This document shows, piece after piece, positions 36,301 to 48,337 of a stretch of DNA of 64,000 bases. Source of the DNA: Palaemon carinicauda. Taxonomy: Eukaryota > Arthropoda > Malacostraca > Decapoda > Palaemonidae. The first letter of the stretch is position 1. Each line of letters begins with the position of its first letter. The position numbers and the translations under genes are program-made. The notes beneath the pieces were generated by a model. That model was given only the letters and a program-made list of their open reading frames with translations, was not told where the DNA came from and made no database searches. The stretch lies in contig NC_090767.1 of NCBI RefSeq assembly GCF_036898095.1, positions 34,284,490 through 34,348,489 of the forward strand, in the 5' to 3' direction.

Positions 36301-39300
36301 CTGAAAGCTTATTTCAAGCCTAAAAGCTCATTTAGAGCCTGAAAGCTTATTTCAAGCCTACAAGCTTATATCGAGCCTAAGAGCTTATTTCAAGCCTAAA
36401 AGCTTTTTTCAAGCCTAAAAGCTTATTTTGTGCCTGAAAGCTTATTTCAAGCCTAAAAGCTCATTTCGAGCCTAAAAGCTTATTTCCAGCCTTAAAGCTT
36501 ATTTAGAGCCTTGAAGCTTATTTCAAGCCTACAAGCTTATTTTGAGCCTGAAAGCTTATTTCAAGCCTACAAGCTTATTTCGAGCCTGAAAGCTTATTTC
36601 CAGCCTAAAAGCTTATTTCAAGCCTGGAAGCTTATTTCAAGCGTACAAGCTTATTTTGAGCCTGAAAGCTGATTTCAAGCCTAAAAGCTTATTTCAAGCC
36701 TGGAAGCTTATTCCAAGCCTACAAGCTTATTTCGAGCGTAAAAGCTTATTTCAAGCCTGAAAGCTTATTTCGAATCTGAAAGCTTATTTATAGCCTACAA
36801 GCTTATATTGAGCCTAAAAGCTTATTTCAAGCGTAAAAGCTTATTTCAAGCGTGAAAGCTTATTTCAAGCCTACAAGCTTATTTCGAGCCTAGAACATTA
36901 TTTCAAGCCTAAAAGCTTATTTCGAGCCTGAAAGCTTATTTCAAGCCAACAAGCTTATTTCGAGCCTAAAAGCTTATTTCAAGCCTAAAAGCTTATTTCG
37001 AGCCTGAAAGCTTATTTCAAGCCTACAAGCTTATTTTGAGCTTGAAAGCTTATTTCAAGCCTACAAGCTTATTTCCAGACTACAAGCTTATTTCGAGCCT
37101 AAAAGCTTGTTTCGAGCGTGAAAGCTTATTTCAAGTCTACAAGCTTATTTCGAGCCTAAAAGCTTATTTCAAGCCTAAAAGCTTATTTCGAGCCTGAAAG
37201 CTTTTTTCAAGCCAACAAGCTTATTTCGAGCCTAAAAGTTTATCTCAAGCTTAAAAGCTTATTTCAAGCCATAAAGCTTATTTCAAGCCTACAAGCTTAT
37301 TTCAAGCCTCAAAGCTTATTTCAAGCCTGAAAGTTTATTTCGAGCCTGAGAGCTTATTTCAAGCCTACAGGCTTATTTCGAGCCTTAAAGCTTATTTCTA
37401 GCCTAAAAGCTTATTTTGAGCCTGAAATATTATTTCAAGCCTAAAAGCTTATTTCGAGCCTTAAAGCTTATTTCAAGCCTAAAAGCCTTTTTCGAGACTG
37501 AAAGCTTATTTCAAGCCTACAAGCTTATTTCTAGCCTAAAAGCTTATTTCAAGCATTCAAGCTCATTTCGAGCCGGAAAGCTTATTTCAAGCCTAAAAGC
37601 TTATTTCGAGCCAGAAAGCTTATTTAAAGCCAACAAGCTTATTTCGACCCTAAATGCTTATTTCAAGCCTAAAAGCTTTTTTCGAGCCTGAAAGCTTATT
37701 TCAAGCCTAAAAGCTTATTTCAAGCCTAAAAGCTTATTTCAAGCCTATAAGCTTTTTTCAAGCATAAAAGCTCATTTCGAGCCTGAAAGCTTATTTCAAG
37801 CCCTCAAGGTTATTTCGAGCCTAAAAGCTTATTTAAAGCCTTAAAGCTCATTTAGAGCCTGAAAGCTTATTTCAAGCCCAAAAGCTTATTCCGTGCCTAA
37901 AAGCTTATATCAAGCCTAGAAGCTCATTTCGAGCCTTAAAGCTTATTTCAAGCCTACAAGCTTATTACGAGCCTAAAAGCTTATTTCAAGCCTAAAAGCT
38001 CATTTCGTGCCTGAAAGCTTATTTCAAGCCTACAAGCTTATATCGAGCCTAAAAGCTTATTTCAAGCCTAAAAGCTTAATTCGAGCTTGAAAGCTTATTT
38101 CCAGCCTATAAGCTTATATCGAGCCTGAAAGCTTATTTCAAGCCTTAAAGCTTATTTCAAGCGTAGAAGCTTATTTCAAGCCTACGAGCTTATTTGAAGC
38201 CTACAAGCTTATTTCGAGCCTAAAAGCTTATTTCGAGCCTAAAAGCTTATTTCAAGCCTAAAAGCTTATTTCAAGCCTAAAAGCTTATTTCGAGCCTAAA
38301 AGCTTATTTCAAGCCTACGAGCTTATTTCGAGCCTAAAACCTTATTTCAAGCCTACAAGCTTCTCTCGAGCCTACAAGCTTATTTCAAGCCTAGAAGCTT
38401 ATTTCGAGCCTAAAAGCTTATTTCAACCATAAAAGCTTATATCGAGCCTGAAAGCTTATTTCAAGCCAACAAACTTATTCCGAGCCTAAAAGCTTATTTC
38501 AAGCCTACAAGCTTATTTCAAGCCTACAAGCTTATTTCAAGCCTATAAGCTTATTTCGAGCCTAAAAGTTTATTCCAACCCTAAAAGCGTATTTAGAGCC
38601 CGAAAGCTTATTTCAACCCTACGAGCTTATTTCGAGCCTAAAAGCTTATTTCAAGCCTACAAGCTTATTTCGAGCCTGAAAGCTTATTTCAACCCTACAA
38701 GATCATTTCGAGCCTAAAAGCTTATTTCAAGCATAAAAGCTTATTTCGAGCCTGAAATATTATTTCAAGCCTATAAACTTATTTCGAGCCTAAAAGCTTA
38801 TTTCAAGCCTACAAGCTTATTTCGAGCCTGAAAGCTTATTTCAAGCCTACAAGGTTATTTTGAGCCTAAAAGCTTATTTCAAGCCTGCAAGGTTATTTCA
38901 AGCCTGGAAGCTTATTTCAAGCCTACAAGCTTATTTCGAGCCTGAAAGCTTATTTCAAGCCTACAAGCTTATTTCGAGCCTGAAATATTATTTCAAGCCT
39001 ACAAGCTTATTTCGAGCCTAAAAGCTTATTTCAAGCCTACAAGCTTATTTCGAGCCTAAAAGCTTATTTCAAGCCTACAAGCTTATTTCAAGCCTGAAAT
39101 ATTATTTCAAGCCTACAAGCTTATTTCGAGCCTATAAGCTTATTTCAAGGCTGAAAGCTTATTTCAAGCCTAAAAGCTTATTTCGAGCCAGAAAGCTTAT
39201 ATCAAGCCAACAAGCTTATTTCGAGCCTAAATGCTTATTTCAAGCCTAAAGGAATTTTTCGAGCCTGAAAGCTTATTTCAAGCCTACAAGCTTATTTCGA

Positions 39301-42300
39301 GCCTAAAAGCTTATTTCAAGCCTAAAAGCTTATTTCAAGCCTAAAAGCTTATTTCGAGCCTATAATTTTTTTTCAAGCCTAAAAGCTCATTACGAGCCTG
39401 AAAGCTTATTTCAAGCCCTCAAGGTTATTTCGAGCCTAAAAGCTTATTTCAAGCCTTAAAGCTCATTTAGAGCTTGAAAGCTTATTTCAAGCCCACAAGC
39501 TTATTCCGAGCCCAAAAGCTTATTTCAAGCCTAAAAGCTCATTTCGAGCCTTAAAGCTTATTTCAAGCGTACAAGCTTATTTCGAGCCTAAAACCTTTTT
39601 TTCAAGCCTAAAAGCTCATTTCGAGCCTGAAAGCTTATTTCAAGCCTACAAGCTTATATCGAGCCTAAAAGCTTATTTCAAGCCTAAAAGCTTATTTCGA
39701 GCTTGAAAGCTTATTTCAAGCCTATAAGCTTATATCGAGCCTGAAAGCTTATTTCAAGCCTTAAAGCTTATTTCAAGCCTGAAAGCTTATTTCAAGCCTA
39801 CGAGCTTATTTGAAGCCTACAAGCTTATTTCGAGCCTAAAAGCTTATTTCAAGCCTAAAAGCTTATTTCGAGCCTAAAAGCTTATTTCAAGCCTACGAGC
39901 TTATTTCGAGCCTAAAACCTTATTTCAAGCCTACAAGCTTATTCCGAGCCTGAAAGCTTATTTCAAGCCTTAAAGCTTATTTAGAGCTTGAAAGCTTATT
40001 TCAAGCCTACAAGCTTATTTCGAGCTTAAAACCCAATTTCAATCCTGAAAGCTTATTGCAAGCCTAAAAGCTTATTTCAAGCCTAAAAGATTCATTCGAG
40101 ATTAAAAGCTTATTTCGAGCTTAAAAGCTTATGTCAAACTTAAAAGCTTATTTCAAGCCTAAAAGCTTATTGCAAGCCTAAAAGTTTATTGCAAGCCTAA
40201 AAGCTTATTTCAAGCTTGAAAGCTTATTTCAAGCCTAAAAGCTTATTTTAAGCTTAAAAGATTATTTCAAGCCTAAAAGCCTATTTCAAGCCTAAAAGCT
40301 TATTTTGAGCCTAAAAGCATATTTCGAACCCAAAACCTCATTTCAAGCCTAAAAGCTTCTCTCGAGCCTACAAGCTTATTTCAAGCCTAGAAGCTTATTT
40401 CGAGCTTAAAAGCTTATTTCAACAATAAAAGCTTATATCAAGCCTGAAAGCTTATTTCAAGCATACAAGCTTATTTCGAGCCTAAAAGCTTATTTCAAGC
40501 CTACAAGCTTATTTCAAGCCTAAAAGCTTATTTCAAGCCTACAAGCTTTTTTTTTTCAAGCCTAAAAGCTTATTTCGAGCCTGAAAGCATATTTCAAGCC
40601 TTCAAGCTTATTTTGAGCCGAAAAGCTTATTTCAAGCGTAAAAGCTTCTTTCGTGCCTGAAAGCATATTTTAACCCTACAAACTTATTTCGAGCCTAAAA
40701 GTTTATTTCAAGCCTAAAAGCTTATTTAGAGCCCGAAAGCTTATTTGAACCCTACGAGCTTATTTCGAGCCTAAAAGCTTATTTCAAGCCTAAAAGCTTA
40801 TTTCGAGCTTGAAAGCTTATTTCAAGCCTATAAGCTTATATCGAGCCTGAAAGCTTATTTCAAGCCTTAAAGCTTATTTCAAGCCTAAAAGCTTATTTCA
40901 AGCCTACGAGCTTATTTCCAGCCTACAATCTTATTTCAAGCCTAAAAGCTTATTTCAAATCTAAAAGATTATTTCAAGCCTTAAAGCTTATTTCGAGCTA
41001 AAAGCTTATTTCAAGCCTACGAGCTTATTTCGAGCCTAAAACCTTATTTCAAGCCTGCAAGCTTATTTCGAGCCTGAAAGTTCATTTCAAGCCTTAAAGC
41101 TTATTTAGAGCTTGAAAGCTTATTTCAAGCCCACAAGCTTATATCAAGCTTAAAACCCAATTTCAATCCTAAAAGCTTATTGCAAGCCTAAAAGCTTATT
41201 TCAAGCCTCAAAGCTTCATTCCAGCTTAAAAGCTTATTTCAAGCCTAAAAGCTTATGTCAAACTTAAAAGTTTATTTCAAGCCTAAAAGCTTATTTCAAG
41301 CCTATAAGTTCATTGCAAGCCTAAAATCTTATTTCAAGCTTGAAAGCTTATTTCAAGCCTAAAAGTTGATTTTAAGATTAAAAGATTATTTCAAGCCTAA
41401 AAGCTTATTTCAAGCTTACAAGCTTATTACAAGCCTAAAAGCTTATTTCAAGCCTAAAAGCTTATCTTGAGCCTAAAAGCTTATTTCAAGCCTAAAAGCC
41501 TATTTCAAGCCTAAAAGCTTATTTCGAGCCTAAAAGCATATTTAAAACCTAAAACCTCATTTCAGGCCTAAAAGCTTCTCTCGAGCCTACAAGCTTATTT
41601 CAAGCCTAGAAGCTTATTTCAAGCCTAAAAGCTTATTTCAACCATAAAAGCTTATATCGAGCCTGAAAGCTTATTTAGCCTACAAGCTTATTTCGAGCCT
41701 AAAAGCTTATTTCAAGCCTACAAGCTTATTTCAAGCCTACAAGCTTATTTCGAGCCTGAAAGCTTATTTCAAGCCTACAAGCTTATTTCGAGCCTAAAAG
41801 CTTATTTCAAGCCTATAAGGTTATTTCGAGCCTGGAAGATTATTTCAAGCCTGAAAGCTTATTTCGAGCCATAAAGCTTATTTCAAGCCTACAAGCATAT
41901 TTCAAGCCTAAAAGCCAATTTCAAGCCTAAAAGCTTATTGCAAGCCTAAAAGCTTAATTCAAGCCTAAAAGCTTCTTCCGAGCTTAAAAGCTTATTTCAA
42001 GCCTAAAAGCTTATGTGAAGCTTGAAAGTTTATTTCAAGCCTAAAAGCTTATTTCAAGCCTAAAAGCTTATTTCGAGCCTGAAAGCTTATTTCAAGCCTA
42101 CAAACTTTTTTCGAGCCTAAAAGTTTATTTCAACCCGAAAAGCTTATTTTGAGCCAGAAAGCTTATTTCAAGCCTAAAAGCTTATTTCGAGCCTAAAAGC
42201 TTATTTCAAGCAAGAAAGCTTATTTCAAGCCTACAAGCTTATTTCGAGCCTAAAAGTTTATTTCAAGCCTAAAAGCATATTTCGAGCCAGAAAGCTTATT

Positions 42301-45300
42301 TCAAGGCTACAAGCTTATTTCGACCCTAAAAGCTTATTTCAAGCCAAAAAGCTTATTTCGAGCCAGAAAGCTTATTTCAAGCCATCAAGCTTATTTCGAG
42401 CCTAAAAGCTTATTTCAAGCCTAAAAGCTTATTTCAATCCTGAAAGCTTATTTCAAGCCATCAAGCTTATTTCGAGCCTGAAAGCTTGTTTCAAGCCATC
42501 AAGCTTATTTTGAGCCTAAAAGCTTATTTCAAGCCTAAAAGCTTATTTAGAGCCTAAAAGCTTATTTCAAGCCATCAAGCTTATTTCGAGCCTAAAAGCT
42601 TATTTCAAGCCTACAAGATTATTTCGAGCCTAAAAGCTAATATCGAGCCTAAAAGCTCATTTCAAGCCTACAAGCTTATTTCAAGTTTAACAGCTTTTTC
42701 AAACGTACAAGCTTATTTCAAGCATAAAAGCTTATTTCGAGCTTAAAAGCCAATTTCAAGCCTAAAAGCTTATTGCAAGCCTAAAAGCTTATTTCAAGCC
42801 TAAAAGCTTCTTCCGAGCTCAAAAGCTTATTTCAAGCCTAAAAGCTTATGTCAAGCTTGAAAGTTTATTTCAACCCTAAAAGCTTATTTCAAGCCTAAAA
42901 GCTTATTTCAAGCCTAAATGCTTATTTTAAGCATAAAGGTTTATTGCAATAATAAAAGCTTATTTAAATCTTGAAGGATTATTTGAAGCCTAAAAGCTTA
43001 TTTCAAGCCTAATAGCTTATTTTGAGCCTAAAAGCTTATTTCAAGCCTCGAAGCTTATTTCGTGCCTGGTAGCTTATTTCAAGCCTACAAGCTTATTTCG
43101 AGCGTGAAAGCTTCTTTCAAGCCAAGTTGCTTATTTCGAGCCTGAAAGCTTATTTCAAGTCTACAAGCTTATTTCGAGCCAGAGAGCTTATTTCAAGACA
43201 TCAAGCTTATTTCGAGCCAGAGAGCTTATTTAAGCCTACAAGCTTATTTCGAGCCTTAAAGCTTATTTCAAGCCATCAAGCTTATTTCGAGCCTAAAAGC
43301 TTATTTCGAGCCTGAAAGCTTATTTCGAGCCTGAAAGCTTATTTCAAGCCTACAAGCTTATTTCAAGCCTAAAAGCTTATTTCGAGCTTAAAATCTTATT
43401 TCAAGCCTACAAGCTTATTTCAAGCGTAAAATCTTCTTTCAAGTTAAAAGCTTATTTCGAGCCTAAAAGCTTATTTCAAGCCTAAAAGCTTATTTCGAGC
43501 CTAAAAGCTTATTTCAAGCCTACAAGCTTATTTCGAGCCTAAAAGCTTATTTCGAGCCTAAAAGCTTATTTCAAGCCTACAAGCTTTTTTCAAGCCTAAG
43601 AGCTTCTTTCAAGCCTAAAAGCATATTTTCAGCCTAAAAGCTTATTTCAAGCCTAAAAGCTTATTTCGAGCCTGAAAGCCTAATTCAAGCCTAAAAGCTT
43701 ATTTCAGGCCTACAAGCTTATTTCGAGCCTAAAAGCTTATTTCAAGCCTAAAAGCTTATTTCGAGCTTGAAAACTTATTTCAAGCCAACAAGCTTATTTC
43801 GAGCTTTAAAGCTAATTTCAAGCCTAAAAGCTTATTTTGAGCCTAAAAGCATATTTCAAGCCTTCAAGCTCCTTTCGAGCCTGAAAGCTTATTTCAAGCC
43901 AAAAAGCTTATCTCGAGCCTGAAAGTTTATTTCAAGCCTAAAAGCTTATTTCGAGCCAAAAAGCTTATTTCAAGCCAACAAGCTTATTTCGAGCCTAAAA
44001 GTCTATTTCAAGCCTACAAGCATATTTCGAGCCTGAAAGCTTATTTCAACCCCACAAGCTCATTTTGAGTCTAAAAGCCTATTTCATGCCTAAAAGCTTA
44101 TTTCAAGCCTAAAAGCTTATTTCGAGCCTAAAAGCTTTTTTCAAGCCTAAAAGCTCATTTTGAACTTGGAAGCTTATTTCAAGCCCTCAAGCTTATTTCG
44201 AGCCTAAAAGCTTATTTCAAGCCTAAAAGCTCATATAGAGCCTGAAAGCTTATTTCAAGCCCACAAGCTTATTCCAAGCCTAAAAGCTTATTTCAAGCCT
44301 AAAAGCTCATTTCGAGCCTTAAAGCTTATTTCAAGACTACAAGCTTATATCGAGCCTAAAAGCTTATTTCAAGCCTAAAAGCTTATTTCGAGCTTGAAAG
44401 CTTATTTCAAGCCTACAAGCTCATTTCGAGCCTTAAAGCTTATTTCAAGCCTACAAGCTTATTTCGAGCCTAAAAGCCTATTTCAAGCCTTAAAGCTTAT
44501 TTCAAGCTTGAAAGCTTATTTCAAGCCTAGAAGCTTATTTCGAGACTAAAAGCTTATTTCAAGCCTTAAAGCTTATTTTAAGCCTAAAAGCTTATTTCAA
44601 GCGTCGAAGCTTTTTTCAGGCCTAAAAGCTCATTTCGAGCCTGAAAGCTTATTTCAAGCCCTCAAGCTTATTTCGAGCCTAAAAGCTTATTTCGAGCCTG
44701 AAATATTATTTCAAGCCTACAAGCTTATTTCGAGCCTAAAAGCTTATTTCAAGCCTACAAGCTTATATCGAGCCTGAAAGCTTATTTCAAGCCTACAAGC
44801 TTATTTCAAGCCTAAAAGCTTATTTCAAGCCTACAAGGTTATTTCGAGCCTGGAAGCTTATTTCAAGCCTACAAGATTATTTCAAGCCTAAAAGCTTATT
44901 TCAAGCCTGAAAGGTTATTTCGAGCCATGATGCTTATTTAAAGCCTACAAGCATATTTCAAGCCTAAAAGCTTATTTCAAGCCTAAAAGCTTATTTCAAG
45001 CCTGAAAGCTTATTTCAAGCAGACAAGCTTATTTCCAGCCTAAAAGCTTATTTCAAGCCGAAAAGCTTATTTTGAGGCAGAAAGTTTATTTCAAGCCTAC
45101 AAGCTTATTTCGAGCCTAAAAGCTTATTTCGAGCCAGAAAGATTATTTCAAGCCTACAAGCTTATTTCGAGCCTAAAAGCTTATTTCAAGCCTAAAAGTT
45201 TATTTCGAGCCAGAAATCTTATTTCAAGCCTATAAGCTTAATTCGACCCTAAAAGCTTATTCCACGCCTAAAAGCTTATTTCGAGCCAGAAAGCTTATTT

Positions 45301-45534
45301 CAAGCCATCAAGCTTATTTCGAGCCGAAAGGCTTATTTCAAGCCTAAAAGCTTATTTCGAGCCTAAAAGCTTATTTCAAGCCATCAAGCTTATTTCCAGC
45401 CTAAAAGCTTATTTCAAGCCTAAAAGCTTATTTCGATCCTGAAAGCTTATTTCAAGCCATCAAGCTTATTTTGAGCCAGTAAGCTTATTTAAAGCCATCA
45501 AGCATATTTCGAGCCTAAAAGCTTATTTGAAGCC
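33338..45534 (+). repeat. 19-bp satellite, segment 4 (12.2 kb uninterrupted)
   Basis: The longest uninterrupted stretch of the 19-bp family. Module A occupies about 33.4-36.2 kb (marker near 34186, with a small CTTAGCC insertion). A duplication of about 1.6-1.7 kb follows, about 34.8-36.3 kb recurring at 36.4-37.9 kb. Both copies carry the unfilled 1/2-type site (TTAA 36161-36164 and 37833-37836) and the unfilled copy-3 site. Module B follows at 37.8-40.5 kb (CGAGCTTAAAACCC near 40022), with a second diverged version near 41147. From about 43.4 kb a new module begins that recurs at 49.2 kb. Confidence 0.97.
36161..36164. other. Second unfilled paralogue of the copy 1/2 insertion site
   Basis: CCTCAAGGTTATTTCGAGCC, TAAAAGCTTAT, TTAA, AGCCTTAAAGCTCATTTAG with no element. 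The sequence matches the joined flanks of copies 1 and 2 exactly over the bases quoted. A third such site lies at 37833-37836. Homologous positions near 15030, 27870 and 39440 read TTTCAA in place of TTTAAA, so they lack a TTAA target and are also empty. Confidence 0.88.
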
Positions 45535-48337
45535 TTAACCCTGGATAGGTACGATGGGTCGTTCGCGACCCCGAGCGTCAAAAAAAAACAGGTTTTTCTC
45601 ACGTGACTCACCCCCGTGACTGAATTTGTGGGTGATCGACCTGTAGGAGGTGTCTCCCCTACACGCTTTAGTAGTGTCCAGATGTGCATTGCAGTAGCTG
45701 TACTCCTTCCCCGATTTCTGAGACGCGTCGGGGTCGAGCGCGACCGAGTTTACCCTTCTAAGGTAATTTGCATAATTATCAAAGTTATTACGTATTATGA
45801 AATGGTCGTAGAATGGTTCAACTTGTATAGGTTATCAGTTGTGGAAAGTCTCGGTGGATTGTTTGGCTACCATGTGCATGATTTTTTTTTTAGTTAAAAT
45901 GTCGTTCATCACCACGAGGACCATTTTACCGCGAGTGCCCCTTTTTCATTTTTTTTCATTTTTTTGCCAAGTCATTTTTCCGTAAGATATTGCCAAATAG
46001 TGTCGTAAAACTTTTGCTTGTTTAGTGTTGGAAAGTGTGTCTAGATGATCTGGCTACCCATGCGTGACTTTGTTTTTGTCAGATACGACGTAGTTATTGG
46101 TATATTGGGTATTTAACTGCGGTTACCAATTTCCGTTTTTTTTTTTTTCAATATTTGTAAAAATTACTACGTAGTAAGGAATTGCCGTATATTATTCATT
46201 TTTTTTTCATGTTTATGTGTTAGAAAGTGTGCCTTGATGGTTGGGCTAACACGTGCATGTCTTTTTTTTTATCTGAGAAGCCGTATATTAGAATGTCGGG
46301 CATTTTACCGCGAGTGCCCCTTTTTCATTTTTTTTCATTTTTTTGCCAAGTCCTTTTTCCGTAAGATATTGCCAAATAGTGTCGAAAAACTTTTGCTTTT
46401 TTAGTGTTGGAAAGTGTGTCTAGATGATCTGGCTACCCATACGTGATTTTGTTTTTGTCAGATACGACGTAGTTATTGGTATATTGGGTATTTAACTGCG
46501 GTTGCCAATTTCTGTTTTTTTTCAATATTTGTAAAAATTTACTATGTAGTAAGGAATTGCCGTATATTATTGATTTTTTTTTCATGTTTATGTGGTAGAA
46601 AGTGTGCCTTGATGGTTGGGCTAACACGTGCATGTCTTCTTTTTATCTAAGATGCCGTATATTAGAATGTTGGGCATTTTTCCGCGAGTGCCCCTTTTTA
46701 TTTGTTTTGCATTTTTATGCTTAGTCATGTTACCGTAAGGAATTGGAAAGTAGTGTCGCAAAACTTATATTTTTATAGTGTTGGAAAGTGTTTTTAGATG
46801 ATCTGGCTACCCATGCCTATTTTTTTTTAGCCAGATATGGCGTATATATAAGTATGTGTTCGATTTTCCTGTGATTGCCATTTTTTCGTTTTTTCCCATT
46901 TCTTTCAAAATTACTACGTACTAAGGAACTATCACAGAGTAATGATTCATTTATATGTTTATTTGTCGGAAAATGTGCCTTGATGGTTTGCCTAGTACTT
47001 GGCTGAATTTTTTTTTCTGAAATGCCGTATATTAGAATGTTAGCCATTTTTCCGCGAGTGCCCCTTTTTATTTGTTTTGCATTTTTTTGCTTAGTCATTT
47101 TACCGTAAGGAATTGGCAAGTAGTGTCGCAAAACTTATAATTTTATAGTGTTGGAAAGTGTTGCTAGATGATCTGGCTACCCATGCCTATCTTTTTTTTA
47201 GCCAGATATGGCGTATATATCGGTATGTGTTCGATTTTCCGGTGATTGCCATTTTTTCGTTTTTTCCCAATTCTTTCAAAATTACTACGTACTAAGGAAC
47301 TATCACAGAGTAATGATTCCTCTAGATGTTTATTTGTCGGAAAATTTTGTTTACTTCTTTCTTGATTGAATATCATCAAATTATTTAGCTAAAATATTAT
47401 ATTTTACATTTTTTTTTCGATTTTATTTCCCTTCAAAAAAATTCTTTTGGGTCAGAATTTTAATTTTATAGTCGTAAAATAATCGACAATTATCCAGCAA
47501 CCCACCATACAATTTTTATGCATATCCAATAATAATTAGATTAGTAAATAACACCTTGAAATTGACATACCCTTCCTACATTTCAAGTGGCAGATTAGGG
47601 AGTCTGAGTCAGTGTGGTTGGCGGCCATTTTGTGGACATATCCGAAGTGTAACTTGCCCTATCCATATATATTCTTGTTCCCTATAGAATTTGTGATATT
47701 TTGGTATATTTTTACCTGCATAAATATCATATTATATATTAAATATATGTATTTTTTTACGAAATTTCTAAGTACTCAAAAAATTACCTTTAGATATGGC
47801 CCCGTATATAAATATAATTTACAAAATAATGAAGATTTTTTATATATTTCCATTCTAGGATAACATATGTTTATTCCCTAGCCACTTGCTATTTCATTTG
47901 GGTACCCAAAAAATTCATGAAATTTGGACAAATTTTTTTGGCCAAAAAAAGTTACCCTTTTTTTCTCATTTCAGATCTTCACCTCCATGGGTCTGACTTC
48001 ATCCAAAATACATCAAGATGTGTCCTAAACATTCAAGAATCAATTCCTAAAAGGATTTGTGTATATATGTATAAACTTTTTTTTATGAATTTTTATGTCA
48101 GGTCTTTTTTTTTCTACATAATTTTTTAAAATATTTATAATAAATAATTTTTCTGCAGATGAGTAGTATTTATCTTTACAGTTGTTTTGAGCATTCATTG
48201 AAGTTTTTTTTTGGCAAAAGAAAAAAGGAGGTTACTGCAAAAACTGATTTTTCAAGAATTTTTTTTGGCGTCGGGGTCGTTCGCGTCCGAGTATACCCTT
48301 AAAGGGGTGTCCGAGGAGCGTACCTATCCAGGGTTAA
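45535..48337 (+). mobile_element. piggyBac-like non-autonomous element, copy 4, with TTAA duplication
   Basis: The element proper is 45539-48333 (2795 bp), flanked by TTAA at 45535-45538 and 48334-48337, with intact CCCTGGATAGGTACG ends. Its left flank is GCTTATTTGAAGCC and its right flank AGCTTTTTTCGAGCATGAAAG. Both recur at copy 5, so the two derive from one insertion that was later duplicated. The right subterminal hairpin is weakened (GGGGTGTCC where copies 1 and 2 have GGGGTATCC). No transposase. Confidence 0.9.
45921..47350 (+). repeat. Internal ~372-bp tandem repeat of element copy 4 (4 units)
   Basis: GTGTTGGAAAGTGT markers occur near 46025, 46404, 46778 and 47148. The order is A-A-B-B. 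Copy 5, at the duplicated site, has one more B unit. Confidence 0.92.
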
